From positions 21,439,553-21,503,552 of the forward strand of contig JASFXZ010000009.1 of NCBI GenBank assembly GCA_032209605.1: a stretch of 64,000 nt of DNA, read 5' to 3'. A program made the position numbers and the translations under genes. Source of the stretch: Mactromeris polynyma. Lineage: Eukaryota; Mollusca; Bivalvia; Venerida; Mactridae. Positions 23,846-36,500 of this stretch are shown piece by piece (positions within the stretch are counted from its first letter, which is position 1; every line of letters begins with the position of its first letter). The notes under the pieces were generated by a model. That model saw only the letters and a list, made by a program, of their open reading frames with translations, did no database searches and was not told the DNA's origin.

Positions 23846-26381
23846 ATGAAGGTCTTTATCGTTGCTTTTTGTTTGTTCGGCCTTGCTCTGGCCTACCCAG
23901 GGGTAAGTTGTTTCACATTTTGACCATTCATACACCAATATATATATATGAGTTGGAATAACGTAAATAGTGTAAATAAAATTGCGAAGCTGTTTAGGTT
24001 CATTCCGTCACCATTTGTGCAAGAATCTTATACAAGTACATGTACAATAATTTACTGATAATCCGATGCGCCACGAAGTAAAACTTTGTTTGACGCACAC
24101 GAGATTGTCACGAGTTCTCTCCCTTTATTCCTTCTATAATATACGTAGATATATTACTATATAGATAGAATAGGTATGTAAAAGGGATAACGGGAGAGAA
24201 CTCTTGACAACCTCCTGCGGGTTTTCAATATGTGTGGATAAAATAATGTACGTGTTCCGTATGTGACCACTTGTTATGATGGCCGACAGGGAATTTACTG
24301 GCACCACAAAGAATACGAGTAGAATAGAATGTGTTTTAATAAGTATGTCTCTTTCACATATATGCATCATTATTACAGGGAGATAAAGGGGGCGACCGTC
24401 CAGAAGGAGGGAAAGGTAAGGGCGGACCTCGTGGACCTATTGGCGGTCTGGTGAAACTTTGTATTTCTTTGGCCGAAGCCGCTGAGGAGGAAGGTGCTAA
24501 GAAAAGGCAATTCGACTTCGAAGAGGCTTTAGTTGAGATCTGCGAATTCCTCCTCTTTGAAGTAAGTAATTAGTCCTAAATAGGCATAAAATACAGTAAT
24601 GTTTGTGTCTTTGAAATTTTCGAGCCTTCAAATTTATATTATTCACGGGTTTATAGGCCAAGACAAAATTTAATAGTCAATTCCGGTTCTTGTAACATAT
24701 GAGTGTTAATCTCCTATGTTACTAAATATAGTAACAAATTTGCACTTGGTATAAACGTATATGGACAGCTTAAGGCTAATATCTATGATCATGTGACCTG
24801 GTGAGTAATACTGTATTCTGTATTCATTTCATATTGACAATACAGCCAATAAGTACGTGTAACTCTTTCAGAAACCAGAAAAAACCACAGCAGCCCAGAC
24901 AGGGAGGGCCGTGCATGAGGACCATTCAACCCTCATTTCCGAAGCTTCCGGGGAAGCTCCCGAGGAACGGAGCCAGAAATTCCAGACAGGGAGGGCCGTG
25001 CATGAGGACCATTCAACCCTCATTTCCGAAGCGTCCGGGGAAGCTCCCGAGGAACGGAGCCAGAAATTCCAGGCAGGGAGGGCCGTGCATGAGGACTATT
25101 CAACCCTCATTTCCGCGGCGTCCGGGGAAGCTCCCGAGGAAATCTATATCAATAGAGGTATGAAATGGTGGCTTCTGGTGCATTTCGGGGCCTAATGTTT
25201 GAGGACTCAATCATGAGAATTGCACAAGTATTATCTTGTTTAAATTGCAGAACGACCAATTCATACAAGTACCAACATATTTAGGCATGCTCTGTAGTGC
25301 CACATATAGTCCGTGCCGCATTAAGTTCATGCGTGAACTATATGCGGCGAAGAGCGCCGCATTAAGTTCACGTTAGCTTTATGCGGCGGACATGTGCCTC
25401 GACGCCGCATTAAGCTCACTTCTTTTAAAGATGTTTTTTGAAATGTGTATTTGAATAAGATAACAATATAAAAAAGTTGAATTTGAAAAGGAGATAAACT
25501 GACTTATGTATCAAAGTTCCTCAACAACTGCCGGTCGAATGAGTTATGACCCTTTAATGTACAAATGCATTATAGTACCTTCATACCTAATCAGTGGATA
25601 TAATTTTGTATTAGGAATAGGAAAAGGTGACAGACAGGATGCTGGTGGTGACAGACAGGGTGCTGGAGAAGGACAAGATGGAGAGAGAGATATTGTTGAT
25701 GTTTTAGTTCGTATCTGCGGAGGACTTGCCAAGATGGCCGAAGAAGCTGTAAGTTGAGATAAAACCTAACTCACGTCAGTTTGTTTGAACGACTTAATTA
25801 TTAAGTTTCCTTTTTTCGAGTGGTTAAGGCATCTGCCTTTGGGGCGGGAGGTCGAATGTTCGAATCCCGGTAGGGGTTCGTCCTGACATGACCGGTTGGT
25901 GAACCGCCGTCTAGTTAAATAATGGTTACCTTGTGCCTACCTGCCTGGTTCCTGGTATTAAAGGATATGGATCGGAAAGAAAATGTGCTCAGAAGGTAGG
26001 TGTCTCATAAGTCAGAAATGGCTGGCCCTTTAAGGGGTGAAACAATAAGGAAAAAACACTTTACTTTACTATTTTGAAGCTAAAGTATTTCCTCAACCAC
26101 TCATCTCTAGGCAACTGGATTACAACTGTTTACAAACACAGTGTATGCACGTAGGAGTCTCTGAATTAACTTTCGTTAATTAACGTCTTTAATCGGTATA
26201 AATATGCGGATAATATGCACGTGGGTTTTACCCCAGACTCCTCATTATGATTTATTTTATTTTATAGGAAGTAGAAGCACGTGCTGTTGAGACGAAAGGA
26301 GATCTTTTGGAAGCAATGAAAGTTGTCTGTGACGCTGCTGAAGCCGAGGCTGAAGCCAGAACCACACCAGCTTCAGCTTAA
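23846..26381 (+). CDS. Secreted two-module Gly-rich/Cys-pair protein, unknown family
   Basis: There are five coding exons: 23846-23902, 24379-24561, 24872-25157, 25615-25748 and 26268-26381. All introns are GT-AG and phases join (0, 0, 1, 0), giving 774 nt and 257 residues. The start follows an acceptor-like TTTTAG, so a 5' untranslated exon probably lies upstream. Residues 1-16 are a signal peptide (MKVFIVAFCLFGLALA). Module 1 (20-80) is Gly/Lys-rich, then a predicted helical stretch with Cys47 and Cys74 (LVKLCISLAEAAEEE, LVEICEF). Residues 90-170 are three 29-residue repeats with TGRAVHEDHSTLIS. Module 2 (176-250) repeats the plan with Cys210 and Cys241 (LVRICGGLAKMAEE, MKVVCDAAEAE). I infer two disulfide-closed helical hairpins. 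The product is probably secreted; its function is unknown. Confidence 0.85.
24101..24214. repeat. Foldback repeat in intron 1 of the secreted-protein gene
   Basis: Arms of about 31 bp (24101-24131 and 24184-24214), each containing AGTTCTCTCCC or its complement, can pair with a few mismatches around a 52-base AT-rich loop. It is probably a small MITE. Confidence 0.7.
24899..25157 (+). repeat. 87-bp coding repeat, three copies, in exon 3
   Basis: Copies start at 24899, 24986 and 25073. Copies 1 and 2 are almost identical and copy 3 has several substitutions and ends at the exon's donor. Each encodes 29 residues, so copy number can change without breaking the frame. A second frame is also open through the repeat, but splice phases select the acidic one (SEASGEAPEE). 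Confidence 0.9.
25315..25418. repeat. Tandem hairpin palindromes in intron 3
   Basis: GCCGCATTAAGTTCA occurs three times (25315, 25356, and 25403 with one change). The first two are each followed by a near-complement ending ATGCGGC. Hairpin 1 (25315-25348) has a 15-bp stem with two mismatches and a 4-base loop. Hairpin 2 (25356-25387) pairs about 11 bp. The third copy lacks its partner arm. These CG-containing words stand out in AT-rich DNA. Confidence 0.8.
25810..26072 (+). mobile_element. tRNA-derived SINE in intron 4 of the secreted-protein gene
   Basis: The head has an A-box-like GAGTGGTTAAGGCATCTGCC and a B box TGTTCGAATCCCGG, followed by a tRNA-unrelated body and an A-rich tail near 26050-26070 (GGAAAAAACACTTTAC). 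The head does not fold as a complete tRNA. Insertion is in the sense direction of the host gene and clear of both splice sites. Confidence 0.75.
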
Positions 26382-26545
26382 ACGTTGATTCTACATCTTC
26401 GTCTATTCTCCTGTCATAACGGAAATTGTCGTCTTTGTATCTTTATGATGTCATTCTTATGACTGGTACTGACCAACCCTACTGACTATGGATTACGAAT
26501 ACAGTTTAAAGAAATTCATAATGTTAAGCATTATTGATAATTCCA

Positions 26546-26551
26546 AATAAA
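26546..26551 (+). terminator. Poly(A) signal of the secreted-protein gene
   Basis: AATAAA lies 165 bases after the stop codon, with GT/T-rich sequence (CTGTATTTCATTC) following. It is the first canonical signal downstream. Confidence 0.65.
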
Positions 26552-26587
26552 TATTCTGTATTTCATTCACTCTTACGTTATATATTT

Positions 26588-26820
26588 ACATGTAATTATG
26601 CGTATGGTTCTCTTTGTTCGTGACAGTGTTTCTTATAAACCTTCACAACAAATTCTACGAACATGACAATGTATCAGCTTCCAGATAAAACAACACAAAC
26701 AACACTACTAAGTGTTTATCTCATTTGTGTGTAATCCTTTTCATATAATGTAGAAGACATGACTTCATTTTATATGTATTTCCATACTTTACTAACATGG
26801 CTTTGCTATTTGCATACAGA
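26588..26820 (+). repeat. Duplicated block D1, short copy
   Basis: This is similar in order and orientation to 15036-15370, lacking about 70 bases of it. It begins shortly after the poly(A) signal of the secreted-protein gene, so the copy at 15 kb could be a fragment of a duplicated gene flank, or both could be copies of one dispersed repeat. Confidence 0.75.
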
Positions 26821-27360
26821 CTCGACATAACCCGCTCTAACTTCCGATCAAATCAACATTTTTAAACCAATTAAACGGCCATCGACTCTATATACATGTA
26901 TCTATCCAGTGCACATCATATTTCTTATTTTGACCAAATACGTTGCATTAGCCGCCGAAAACGCACAAACATGAGAAAACGTGGTACATTATATAGACAG
27001 CAATTGAAGAACATGTGCTTGTCCCGTATAATCACGCTCTATCAAACACGTACATGATTGTAGTGCATATTTCATGTACCAGTCAGGGTCGGTCTAATTA
27101 TCTGATACGTCGTAATGAGAAAATATCCACCTACATGTATACATTTAGTCTTTTCTTCCTTTAGTAAGCTTCACATACTGACTATCCGGGTATCATGAGG
27201 CACGCTGATATTTCCCACATTTCATAGTATGAAATAATGTCTATGGTGTGATGTAATTTTTAGATCCCCTTTCTTTCTTAACAATAAACATATTTCTGCA
27301 TTGACATATACGTACATTTGGTATAGCTATCAAGGAAACCTTCGAACAATGTATCAAGAT
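26821..27360. other. Interval without gene
   Basis: AT-rich spacer between the D1 copy and the 23-bp array. I see no coding or repeat signal. Confidence 0.5.
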
Positions 27361-27816
27361 ATATAACTGTTACAGTTACCACGTTATATCTGTTACAGTT
27401 ACCACGTTATATCTGTTACAGTTACCACGTTATATCTGTTACAGTTACCATGTTATATCTGTTACAGTTACCACGTTATATCTGTTACAGTTACCACGTT
27501 ATATCTGTTACAGTTACCATGTTATATCTGTTACAGTTACCACGTTATATCTGTTACAGTTACCACGTTATATCTGTTACAGTTACCACGTTATATCTGT
27601 TACAGTTACCACGTTTTATCTGTTACAAATACCACGTTATATCTGTTACAGTTACCACGTTATATCTGTTACAGTTACCACGTTATATCTGTTACAGTTA
27701 CCACGTTATATCTGTTACAGTTACCACGTTATATCTGTTACAGTTATCACGTTATATCTGTTACAGTTACCACGTTATATCTGTAACAGTTAACACGTTA
27801 TATCTGTAACAGTTAT
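27361..27816. repeat. 23-bp minisatellite, about 20 copies
   Basis: The unit is GTTACAGTTACCACGTTATA plus TCT. Most copies are identical, with scattered C/T changes and a few divergent units at the right edge (CTGTAACAGTTAACACG). The open frame at 27450-27809 is a by-product. Confidence 0.96.
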
Positions 27817-28400
27817 CTACGATCGCCAAATGTAGAAGATAAGTTTTATTATTGACAAAAACGTATAACAAACAGCTAGTCATTTGTGAATGCGTTTTAA
27901 TCGTGTTGGTTCGGGTTTGAGCACGGGCTTTAGTATGTTTTTTATGGATATGTCAGTGATTTTGTTAGTAAAGACCATTGGTACGTTTCCTATTATGATG
28001 TCGGTATAAAAGACGTAAAACATTGAAAATAATTTCAAAAAGCGAAGTCTGCATAATAAAGGTTTTTTAAATATTTGTTTAGAAACATTTCAATGAAGCT
28101 GACGCAGCTAGAAACGTGTTGAACTGAAACATATTTATTAAGAAAATACAAACAACGATCAACATACAGGCAGCTCATAAATCAATTCAAGACGATCATG
28201 TATTCGCCGTGGGTACGTGCGTATGTCGATGTCAATACTAAATCTGGTTTTACGAATAGGTCTGTATTCAAATATTAAATGGATATACATGTAGTTACAA
28301 AATTCGAAAGACGATGTACGCTCTCGATCGTTATTCGTATCCAAAAATGTGTTCTGCGCGGACCCGTTAGAATGTTGACGTCAGGGCTTGCTATGTGTGT
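27817..28400. other. Interval without gene
   Basis: Spacer between two minisatellites. A 61-codon minus-strand frame at 28159-28344 has no recognisable features. Confidence 0.5.
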
Positions 28401-28683
28401 AATGTAAAATGTTTGCCATGATTTAGTTAGTAGATATATAATGTAAAATGTTTGTCATGATTTAGTTAGTAGATATATAATGTAAAATGTTTGTCATGAT
28501 TTAGTTAGTAGATATATAATGTAAAATGTTTGCCATGATTTAGTTAGTAGATATATAATGTAAAATGTTTGTCATGATTTAGTTAGTAGATATATAATGT
28601 AAATGTTTGCCATGATTTAGTTAGTAGATATATAATGTAAATATTTGCCATGATTTAGTTAGTAGATATATAATGTAAAATGT
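28401..28683. repeat. 39-bp minisatellite, about 7 copies
   Basis: The unit contains AATGTAAAATGTTTG and CATGATTTAGTTAGTAG. Two copies lack one A in the AAAA run and copies alternate GCC and GTC. Confidence 0.95.
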
Positions 28684-28704
28684 ACGTGTAAGTAAAACAC
28701 CGAG

Positions 28705-30345
28705 GTCAGTGTTGTCTATGTATTACAGTCCCGAGTGTTGTCTGTGTATTACAGTCCCGAGTGTTGTCTGTGTATAACAGTCCCGAGTGTTGTCTGTGTA
28801 TTACAGTCCCGAGTGCTGTCTATGTATAACAGTCCCGAGTGTTGTCTATGTATTACAGTCCCGAGTGTTGTCTGTGTATTACAGTCCCGAGTGTTGTCTG
28901 TGTATTACAGTCCCGAGTGCTGTCTATGTATAACAGTCCCGAGTGTTGTCTATGTATTACAGTCCCGAGTGTTGTCTATGTATTACAGTCCCGAGTGTTG
29001 TCTATGTATTACAGTCCCGAGTGTTGTCTATGTATAACAGTCCCGAGTGTTGTCTGTGTATTACAGTCCCGAGTGTTGTCTATGTATAACAGTCCCGAGT
29101 GTTGTCTGTGTATTACAGTCCCGAGTGTTGTCTGTGTATTACAGTCCCGAGTGTTGTCTGTGTATTACAGTCCCGAGTGCTGTCTGTGTATTACAGTCCC
29201 GAGTGTTGTCTGTGTATTACAGTCCCGAGTGTTGTCTATGTATTACAGTCCCGAGTGTTGTCTATGTATAACAGTCCCGAGTGCTGTCTATGTATTACAG
29301 TCCCGGGTGTTGTCTATGTAATACAGTCCCGAGTGTTGTCTATGTATTACAGTCCCGAGTGTTGTCTATGTATAACAGTCCCGAGTGTTGTCTATGTATA
29401 ACAGTCCCGAGTGTTGTCTGTGTATTACAGTCCCGAGTGTTGTCTATGTATAACAGTCCCGAGTGTTGTCTATGTATAACAGTCCCGAGTGTTGTCTATG
29501 TATAACAGTCCCGAGTGTTGTCTATGTATAACAGTCCCGAGTGTTGTCAATGTATAACAGTCCCGAGTGTTGTATGTGTATAACAGTCCCGAGTGTTGTC
29601 TGTGTATAACAGTCCCGAGTGTTGTCTGTGTATTACAGTCCCGAGTGTTGTCTATGTATTACAGTCCCGAGTGTTGTCTATGTATTACAGTCCCGAGTGT
29701 TGTCTATGTATTACAGTCCCGAGTGTTGTCTGTGTATTACAATCCCGAGTGTTGTCTATGTATTACAGTCCCGAGTGTTGTCTGTGTATAACAGTCCCGA
29801 GTGTTGTCTGTGTATTACAGTCCCGAGTGTTGTCTATGTATTACAGTCCCGAGTGTTGTCTATGTATTACAGTCCCGAGTGTTGTCTATGTATAACAGTC
29901 CCGAGTGTTGTCTGTGTATTACAATCCCGAGTGTTGTCTATGTATAACAGTCCCGAGTGTTGTCTATGTATTACAGTCCCGAATGTTGTCTATGTATTAC
30001 AGTCCCGAGTGTTGTCTATGTATTACAGTCCCGAGTGTTGTCTATGTATTACAGTCCCGAGTGTTGTCTATGTTTTACAGTCCCGAATGTTGTCTATGTA
30101 TTACAGTCCCGAGTGTTGTCTATGTATAACAGTCCCGAGTGTTGTCTATGTATTACAGTCCCGAGCGTTGTCTATGTATTACAGTCCCAAGTGTTGTCTA
30201 TGTATTACAGTCCCGAGTGTTGTCTATGTATTACAGTCCCGGGTGTTGTCTATGTAATACAGTCCCGAGTGTTGTCTATGTATTACAGTCCCAAGTGTTG
30301 TCTATGTATAACAGTCCCGAGTGCTGTCTATGTTTTACAGTCCCG
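28705..30345. repeat. 26-bp minisatellite, about 63 copies
   Basis: The unit is AGTCCCGAGTGTTGTCTATG plus TATTAC. Variation is concentrated at three sites: G or A in TGTCTRTG, T or A in TATWAC, and T or C in GTGYTG. It begins 21 bp after the 39-bp array. Because 26 is not a multiple of three, frames cycle through all three phases and only open-frame artefacts of at most about 212 codons arise. Confidence 0.97.
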
Positions 30346-30474
30346 TCGTTATTTAACGTCGGTCTACGATGATTGATTACTTTGTAATGTTAACTTAACT
30401 GAGATTGTTTAAAAATGTTGTAAAAAATAACAAGAATTTAATAATTCTTTATCGAAAATCAAATATTTCAAGAC

Positions 30475-30540
30475 CTACCGGGGATCAAACCCGGATCGCC
30501 ACAACGACATCGAGTGGTTATGATAACTCCGAGCCAGAAA
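30475..30540 (-). repeat. tRNA-like SINE remnant
   Basis: The minus strand carries GATCCGGGTTTGATCCCCGG, a B-box-like T arm, in a short tRNA-like stretch with no foldable cloverleaf. It is probably the head of a decayed SINE next to the end of the 26-bp array. Confidence 0.5.
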
Positions 30541-33500
30541 ATCATTCGACGACCATTTTTTTAATTGCACATAACACTGATACTTTGAGTTGTGTTCTAA
30601 TATTTCCCTTCGATATTGACATAGTCACGTGGTATGAATACAAGATGATAAGAACGTAAATGAAAGTAAAAACAATTTCATATAGTGTCATGCAGAATAG
30701 GATATATTCTATCCGGAAAAGTCGAAACAATCGCAGATACATGGGCATGTAATGAAGTGTGGAAATTCCAACGAATAATTCCAAAGAAATAAAATTAGTT
30801 TGAACGTTTTCCTAAATTAGGATGATAACTATCCTACGTTAATTTCATCATAGTAATTATAACAATGTAAGTTCATAAAAAGCTAGTGGACAGATCGTTC
30901 GTCTTGTTTTAAACCACATAACTAAGACGTTTGCTAAAATTTATGCCTACATGTGCAATGTACAGCATAAATGGCCTGTTTTTGCTGACCAAAGTGTGAA
31001 TACTATGTAATTCCAAGATATACTCTAAAAGTGTGAACTAAACTAAAGTCACAAGAGTTGGCGACTTTATAACATTGAACATTAAGACTCATAACTCCAA
31101 TGGCTGCAATATAGAATTAATCACAGAATTCTTGGTACAAACCGCCTTCTACCAAAAAAGGACTAGTTATATAAAAGCAAAATGAATAAATCTCTTCCAA
31201 AAATAAAAACATTTAAGAAAAAGTTTAAAATATACATTTTACACTAACATTTCACGTTATTCAACCAGGCTACATGAACACTTGATGAACACTTAGATAG
31301 ATTGGGTAGTTATCTGGAGGATTGCACTGACCAAGAAATACTCTAAAGATATACAATATGTTCCTGCCCAAATTTTGTTTTTTAACATGTTTCTTATATT
31401 TATGCTTTATCGGAATGATATCTTTTCTATGTATTGTTTTTGTTGCTTTTTGTTGATGGTACATCCAAAAGAAAGCGCCTTTAACTTGTGTTTTTCTCTC
31501 TTTTCTTTGTTTGGTGTATATATTTTTTATTTACCTTTTCTTTGTATTGACCTTGTACTTATCTTCACTTCATTTTCTATTAGCATGTATTGTTTATATT
31601 TTGTACTTATCATTGATTAAACTGTTATTTCCTTTTATTGCTGTTCTGCAAACATATTCCTCGAGGGAAGGAACTGTCGCTAAACTCAATTAATTTTGAA
31701 ACAGATTTATCTCCCTTTTGTTTGGACATCTACCTTTCTGATATTTTACGTTTCATTGTAATGCAATATTGTTACTTAAATAAACAGAAACAAAATAATA
31801 TTTCTAATTAAGACCGTACATTTCTTGTGAATGTATGATGTTCAATCATGTTGTCACCTTTTGTACTATCTTATGTACTTGTACTTATTTTTTTGTACTT
31901 CACATATTTATACTCTTTGGTCTGACATATAGTACACTGATTTGTAAGCTGTTTTATACAAATCATACATGGTATAATACTACTAAAATGATACATTTAA
32001 CTCATTTGTTTTAAAATTACTGTCCACATATGCTATGGTCTGACATTTTAAGTGATCAAAACTATTACAGTATTACGTTAGCACTTTTATATATTTAAGT
32101 TCAAACTCATAAATCTACACTCGCAGAACAAAATTTGAAATAAGTCTGTATACTGCTTTCACATAACTAAATAATGTGTTAACGTAAACTAGAAGATAAG
32201 CCAATCCACATGTAAATAATAAGCATAGTATACATATTATTTGTGTTGCTCATCTTTTCATCCTATAATGAAATTACTTAACTTTTGGTCATGTGGTGTC
32301 CATTCCTCTGTAATGTTGTCGTCATCAATCGGTTTTTACCTTTTATTCCTTACATACATGCAAGTAGTAATTCCAATGATACATGAGCTTTTGACCTTTT
32401 ATCTACGGACACGATTCTTATGCACGACATACAGTCTTTTTATTGCGAATATTTGGGCAAAGCAATTTGAAAATGTCCAAATAATGGACATAGTAATTAT
32501 CCGGACAAAACCAGAAGTGTGACATTGAGCTTCGGACACGGGCATTGTACGCGACACCCCGTGGAGCTCAACGCAAGCGGGCTCGACAAAAATGAATTAA
32601 GAATTTGAGCAGGAAATCCCACATCCAATGTCCACAGTCGCCCCGAGAGTTAAGGGATAACTAGGAGAATCAGAGAAGACAATGATGGAATACATCACAT
32701 GACAAGTCAAGACAGCTGTAAACAATAGGCTGAACGTGGGAGAAATAGTTGCATTGGGGAAAGGGAAATTTAACATAAATTTAAAACACAAATATAATAG
32801 TAACCATACCGCGATTTACAGCCTTGGAACTGTCAGTAAAAATAATGTGGGTTTAAATCGATTTAATAGCTAGCTTACCTCACACTTAATTGCTATATGG
32901 TCATTGATTTCCAACACATACACACACATTGACTGAGTAGGCAGTCACTACTCATTAAAAGCAATAACCCATTACGTACATAGCGACATATACACTGTGC
33001 ATAATCCAGCCAGAAGGAACAAGCAACCTTATACTGACCTTGCTCCCAATAACTAAATATTGAACACCAGAATGCGAAATAACCATACATATCACATCAA
33101 TAACCTAATGTAAAGTCAACCGGAAAAAAGTTAGTGAATAATTAAACAAAGTATTAAATACTAGTGATAGGGAAATGGAAATTAAACTATTATAAAACAA
33201 ATAGAAATAAAAAATACACTATATGCGGGTTCGGGGTTTACGGAGAAACGTCACTAAGAAGCTTGATTGCGTTTGGCAAGCCACGCTGCAGACTGATGTC
33301 ACGTGCTCTTCCCAGATTATTATCGCTTTCGTCCGAAACACTTTAAAGACAGATAGCAATTTTACGGACATTCTGCAATTTAGCCTGCGGGTGAATGGCC
33401 ACCCACGTTCCACTACAGATGGTTCAACAGGAATAATGAGCAGAAAGTCTGAGTTTTATATGGGTTCGTTCGTGATGTCTGCAGTAATGTATAATGAAAA

Positions 33501-36500
33501 TAATCCAATCGTGGAATTCAGCCTGTGTGGAACTTGTAACCGTTTTCTGATTAGCATTCGTAGAGATGTCGTTGTTTGAGCTATACTGTTAGTGACTAAT
33601 TTAACTTTTGAGTGAATGGAGCTGTGGGAGACAGAAATTGGTTCGTTCTCACCACTGTTTTGACAAAATTGATAAGCTAATTTGTTGAGACCAAATAATA
33701 GTTGTATGTAGAGTTGTAGCAATGGAATTTCTAGAAAGTAAGAGAAAGGTAACCAAGTAATAAGACTTTCTAACACTGATCCTTGGATTACGAAATGAAA
33801 TATTACATTAAGAGAGGCATAAAACGGCTCAAGAGTGCGAGTTTGGAGAAAACACAGTACGGTACAACAATTTGACATGAACACAACAGTTCCACATTGG
33901 ACTTGAAATATGTTTTAGGCATAAACCAATTTCGAGCCATGGCATTAAGGAATCACTAAACTGGTGGATACTGCATTATGCACCAAACACGAACACTACA
34001 TTAGAATAATGCAAAATAGTGTTACCATTTTTCAGGGTTCGATTTCATTGAGAAAATATTATAGATTTATAATTATCTCTCTGCAATGAATCACCAAGTA
34101 TCGATAAATCTTGAGTTACAGTTTTAAAACAAAAAAACAGTATCCTCCCTTTAAACGTAATTTAGTGAAATGAAAGTTGACCTCGGTGTATATGTACATG
34201 AATTCAATTGTGCACATACATGTATCGAGCTTACTTGTTTTACTTTACTATATATAGCAGAAGATTAACCAAAACGTATACACCCACTCAAGGACATTTG
34301 AGTTTGTCTCATGCTCTTTTCATAGCGATATGACATTCATAAGAGTGAAGCTGAAAAAGGTGTTATTAATTTAAGAAACAAATGACATCAATATTCAAGT
34401 ATAAATGAGAACAAGTGTCATGCACTAAGTTAACAATAATCAAAATGGCCAAATGCGTCTGTATTGTCAATTACCAATAACAATGCGATGCACTGGGAGT
34501 TCGCATACTTTTTCTTCCGTGTTTGAAAACAGACCCAAACTTGTTTTTAAATCTGCATCATTTCAAGGTTGTCTCAAATGTCGATATTCGCCTTTGTTCG
34601 TCACATCAAACTAAAAATAAATTAACGAATCGTTTACGAGATTTAAATCTTCCTGGTGAAAAGTGTCGTTATCGGCTCTTGTGTACAATGGGTAGTATGT
34701 CTTATTGATTAAGCTGCACAAATGGCTACACACTATAGTTTAGCAGGGTAGACGATAACATTGCGTCGTGTGTGCAACTGATATCATAATTATATCAAGT
34801 TAAATTGTTTTGAAGTACAACTTGAACTGCGCGTATGTACGATCGCGTGTCTATTTAAGTCATCCGAATTTTAAGATTAACGTGATGTATGGTATCGCTG
34901 ATAAATGTTAACTGTTATATAACGGGTTGATGCGTTCTATTTAGCGAATTGTGATGATCGTCCTACTGAATGAAAACTTATTTCCAATGATACTGTATCT
35001 GAATTCGCCTGCTCACTCGACACCACTTCTCAAGAGTAATAATTGTAAATGTGTTTTGCTTTCATCGAATTCATGTTTATTAAATAATTATTTTCCCGTA
35101 ATGTCAAGTGCTGTAGCTTACCTGTCCATTATACAAATGACCGGTGTCAAGAATACAAGCTGCCCCTTTTAAAATTATATTACGATTAATATATTTTAAA
35201 ACGCTAAAGTAATAAATTCTAATGTTTTGAAATAATGATAAGTTAATTGAATAAAACTCTTCTGAAACATGACACTGTTGAAAGCTTGTAAAATCATTAA
35301 GTGTATGATTTTACTGCTCGTTGTTGGTGTTGCTCTTGTTGATTTGTAGTTAGTATTTTTATGCGTTCCATTTGTATTATATCATTTGCTATTATTATTG
35401 TCAAATTATCCATGGAATAAATATCTGTTTAACGTCAGTAATGGAATGAGGTAGGGGTAATCTGAAATCGTATGGAGTAGCTGGAAATCAGCTTCAAGTT
35501 GACCCAAGCGATAATTTGTATTCCATTTCAGCTATCTCCCAGAATCTGTACTGGGGAGTGACTTGAAACGGGGAAATCTGAAATCACTACACCGGCACAC
35601 TAGACAACCTTAAATAATATCTGCCACGTGGGAATTATAATTAAAAGACGGTTCAGTTTTTTTTCCATTACATTAACGTGCATGTAAACAGCAACTACAT
35701 GTTGTTAGTTTCATACTCAACGTTGATTTAGTATAAACCCCAGATAAATCAGAAATCTATTTGTGTACACAAGTCCGCATTTTTCAGTTGTTTACAAGAT
35801 AATCGTACAAGGAAGAAACCTTCAAATAAAGCTGGTATATATCTTGAATACAATGACCTGTTCTGTACATGGTGTCCGTTTCAAATCATAACATTCAAGA
35901 GTATTTCATACATGCACGATTGTCATTATGTTGATAGCTAGTTGCATTCAATTTTAAGGTAAAATAAACTGCATCTGCACAACATAAAATTCGACTTGGA
36001 GAACTTAAAATATATATTAATCCAAGCCTTACCTAGTTTGTATCGAGAGATTAGTAGCAATATGAGTTGATATTTATCAGTAAATATGAAGTGTTTGCAC
36101 AAAATAAAGCTATTTTTTGCGAAAGGTTACACAATGCATCTTTGAAGATATCAATTATAGGTTGGCTAAACTTGTCGTTAATGGGTGTAGAAAAAAAACG
36201 TTGGGAAGAATTTTTTTTTAATGCAAATACATAAACACGTAACTCTTTTATAACAGAACAAATCTATGATTAATACTATTTTCTGTAACATACAAACTGT
36301 CAAGAAATCTACATAATGGTTGCATATCATCATTATATAATATGAAGTGGAGTTCTAAATGTACATCATGCAGCAGTATGTACACAGACAAAGCGAATGC
36401 GATGAATAGATGTAGTTTTAAGAATCCATATAGAATTACGAAGCTAAGTACCAACAATAAAGTTAGACTTGAAGACTTAATGGTAAAGATTGCAAAATAT

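Noticed and set aside
24801..25163. 120-codon frame with GGPCMRTIQPSF repeats over exon 3
   Set aside because: This is the alternate frame of the 87-bp coding repeat. Splice phases of the neighbouring exons select the other frame.
27361..30345. CRISPR array or spaced repeat system
   Set aside because: Units are directly abutting minisatellite copies without unique spacers, in an animal genome.
28735..30376. Repeated YYSPECCLCITVPS frames as a cysteine-rich protein
   Set aside because: The 26-bp unit cycles through all three frames; every frame is open for a while, and this holds with no start or end structure.
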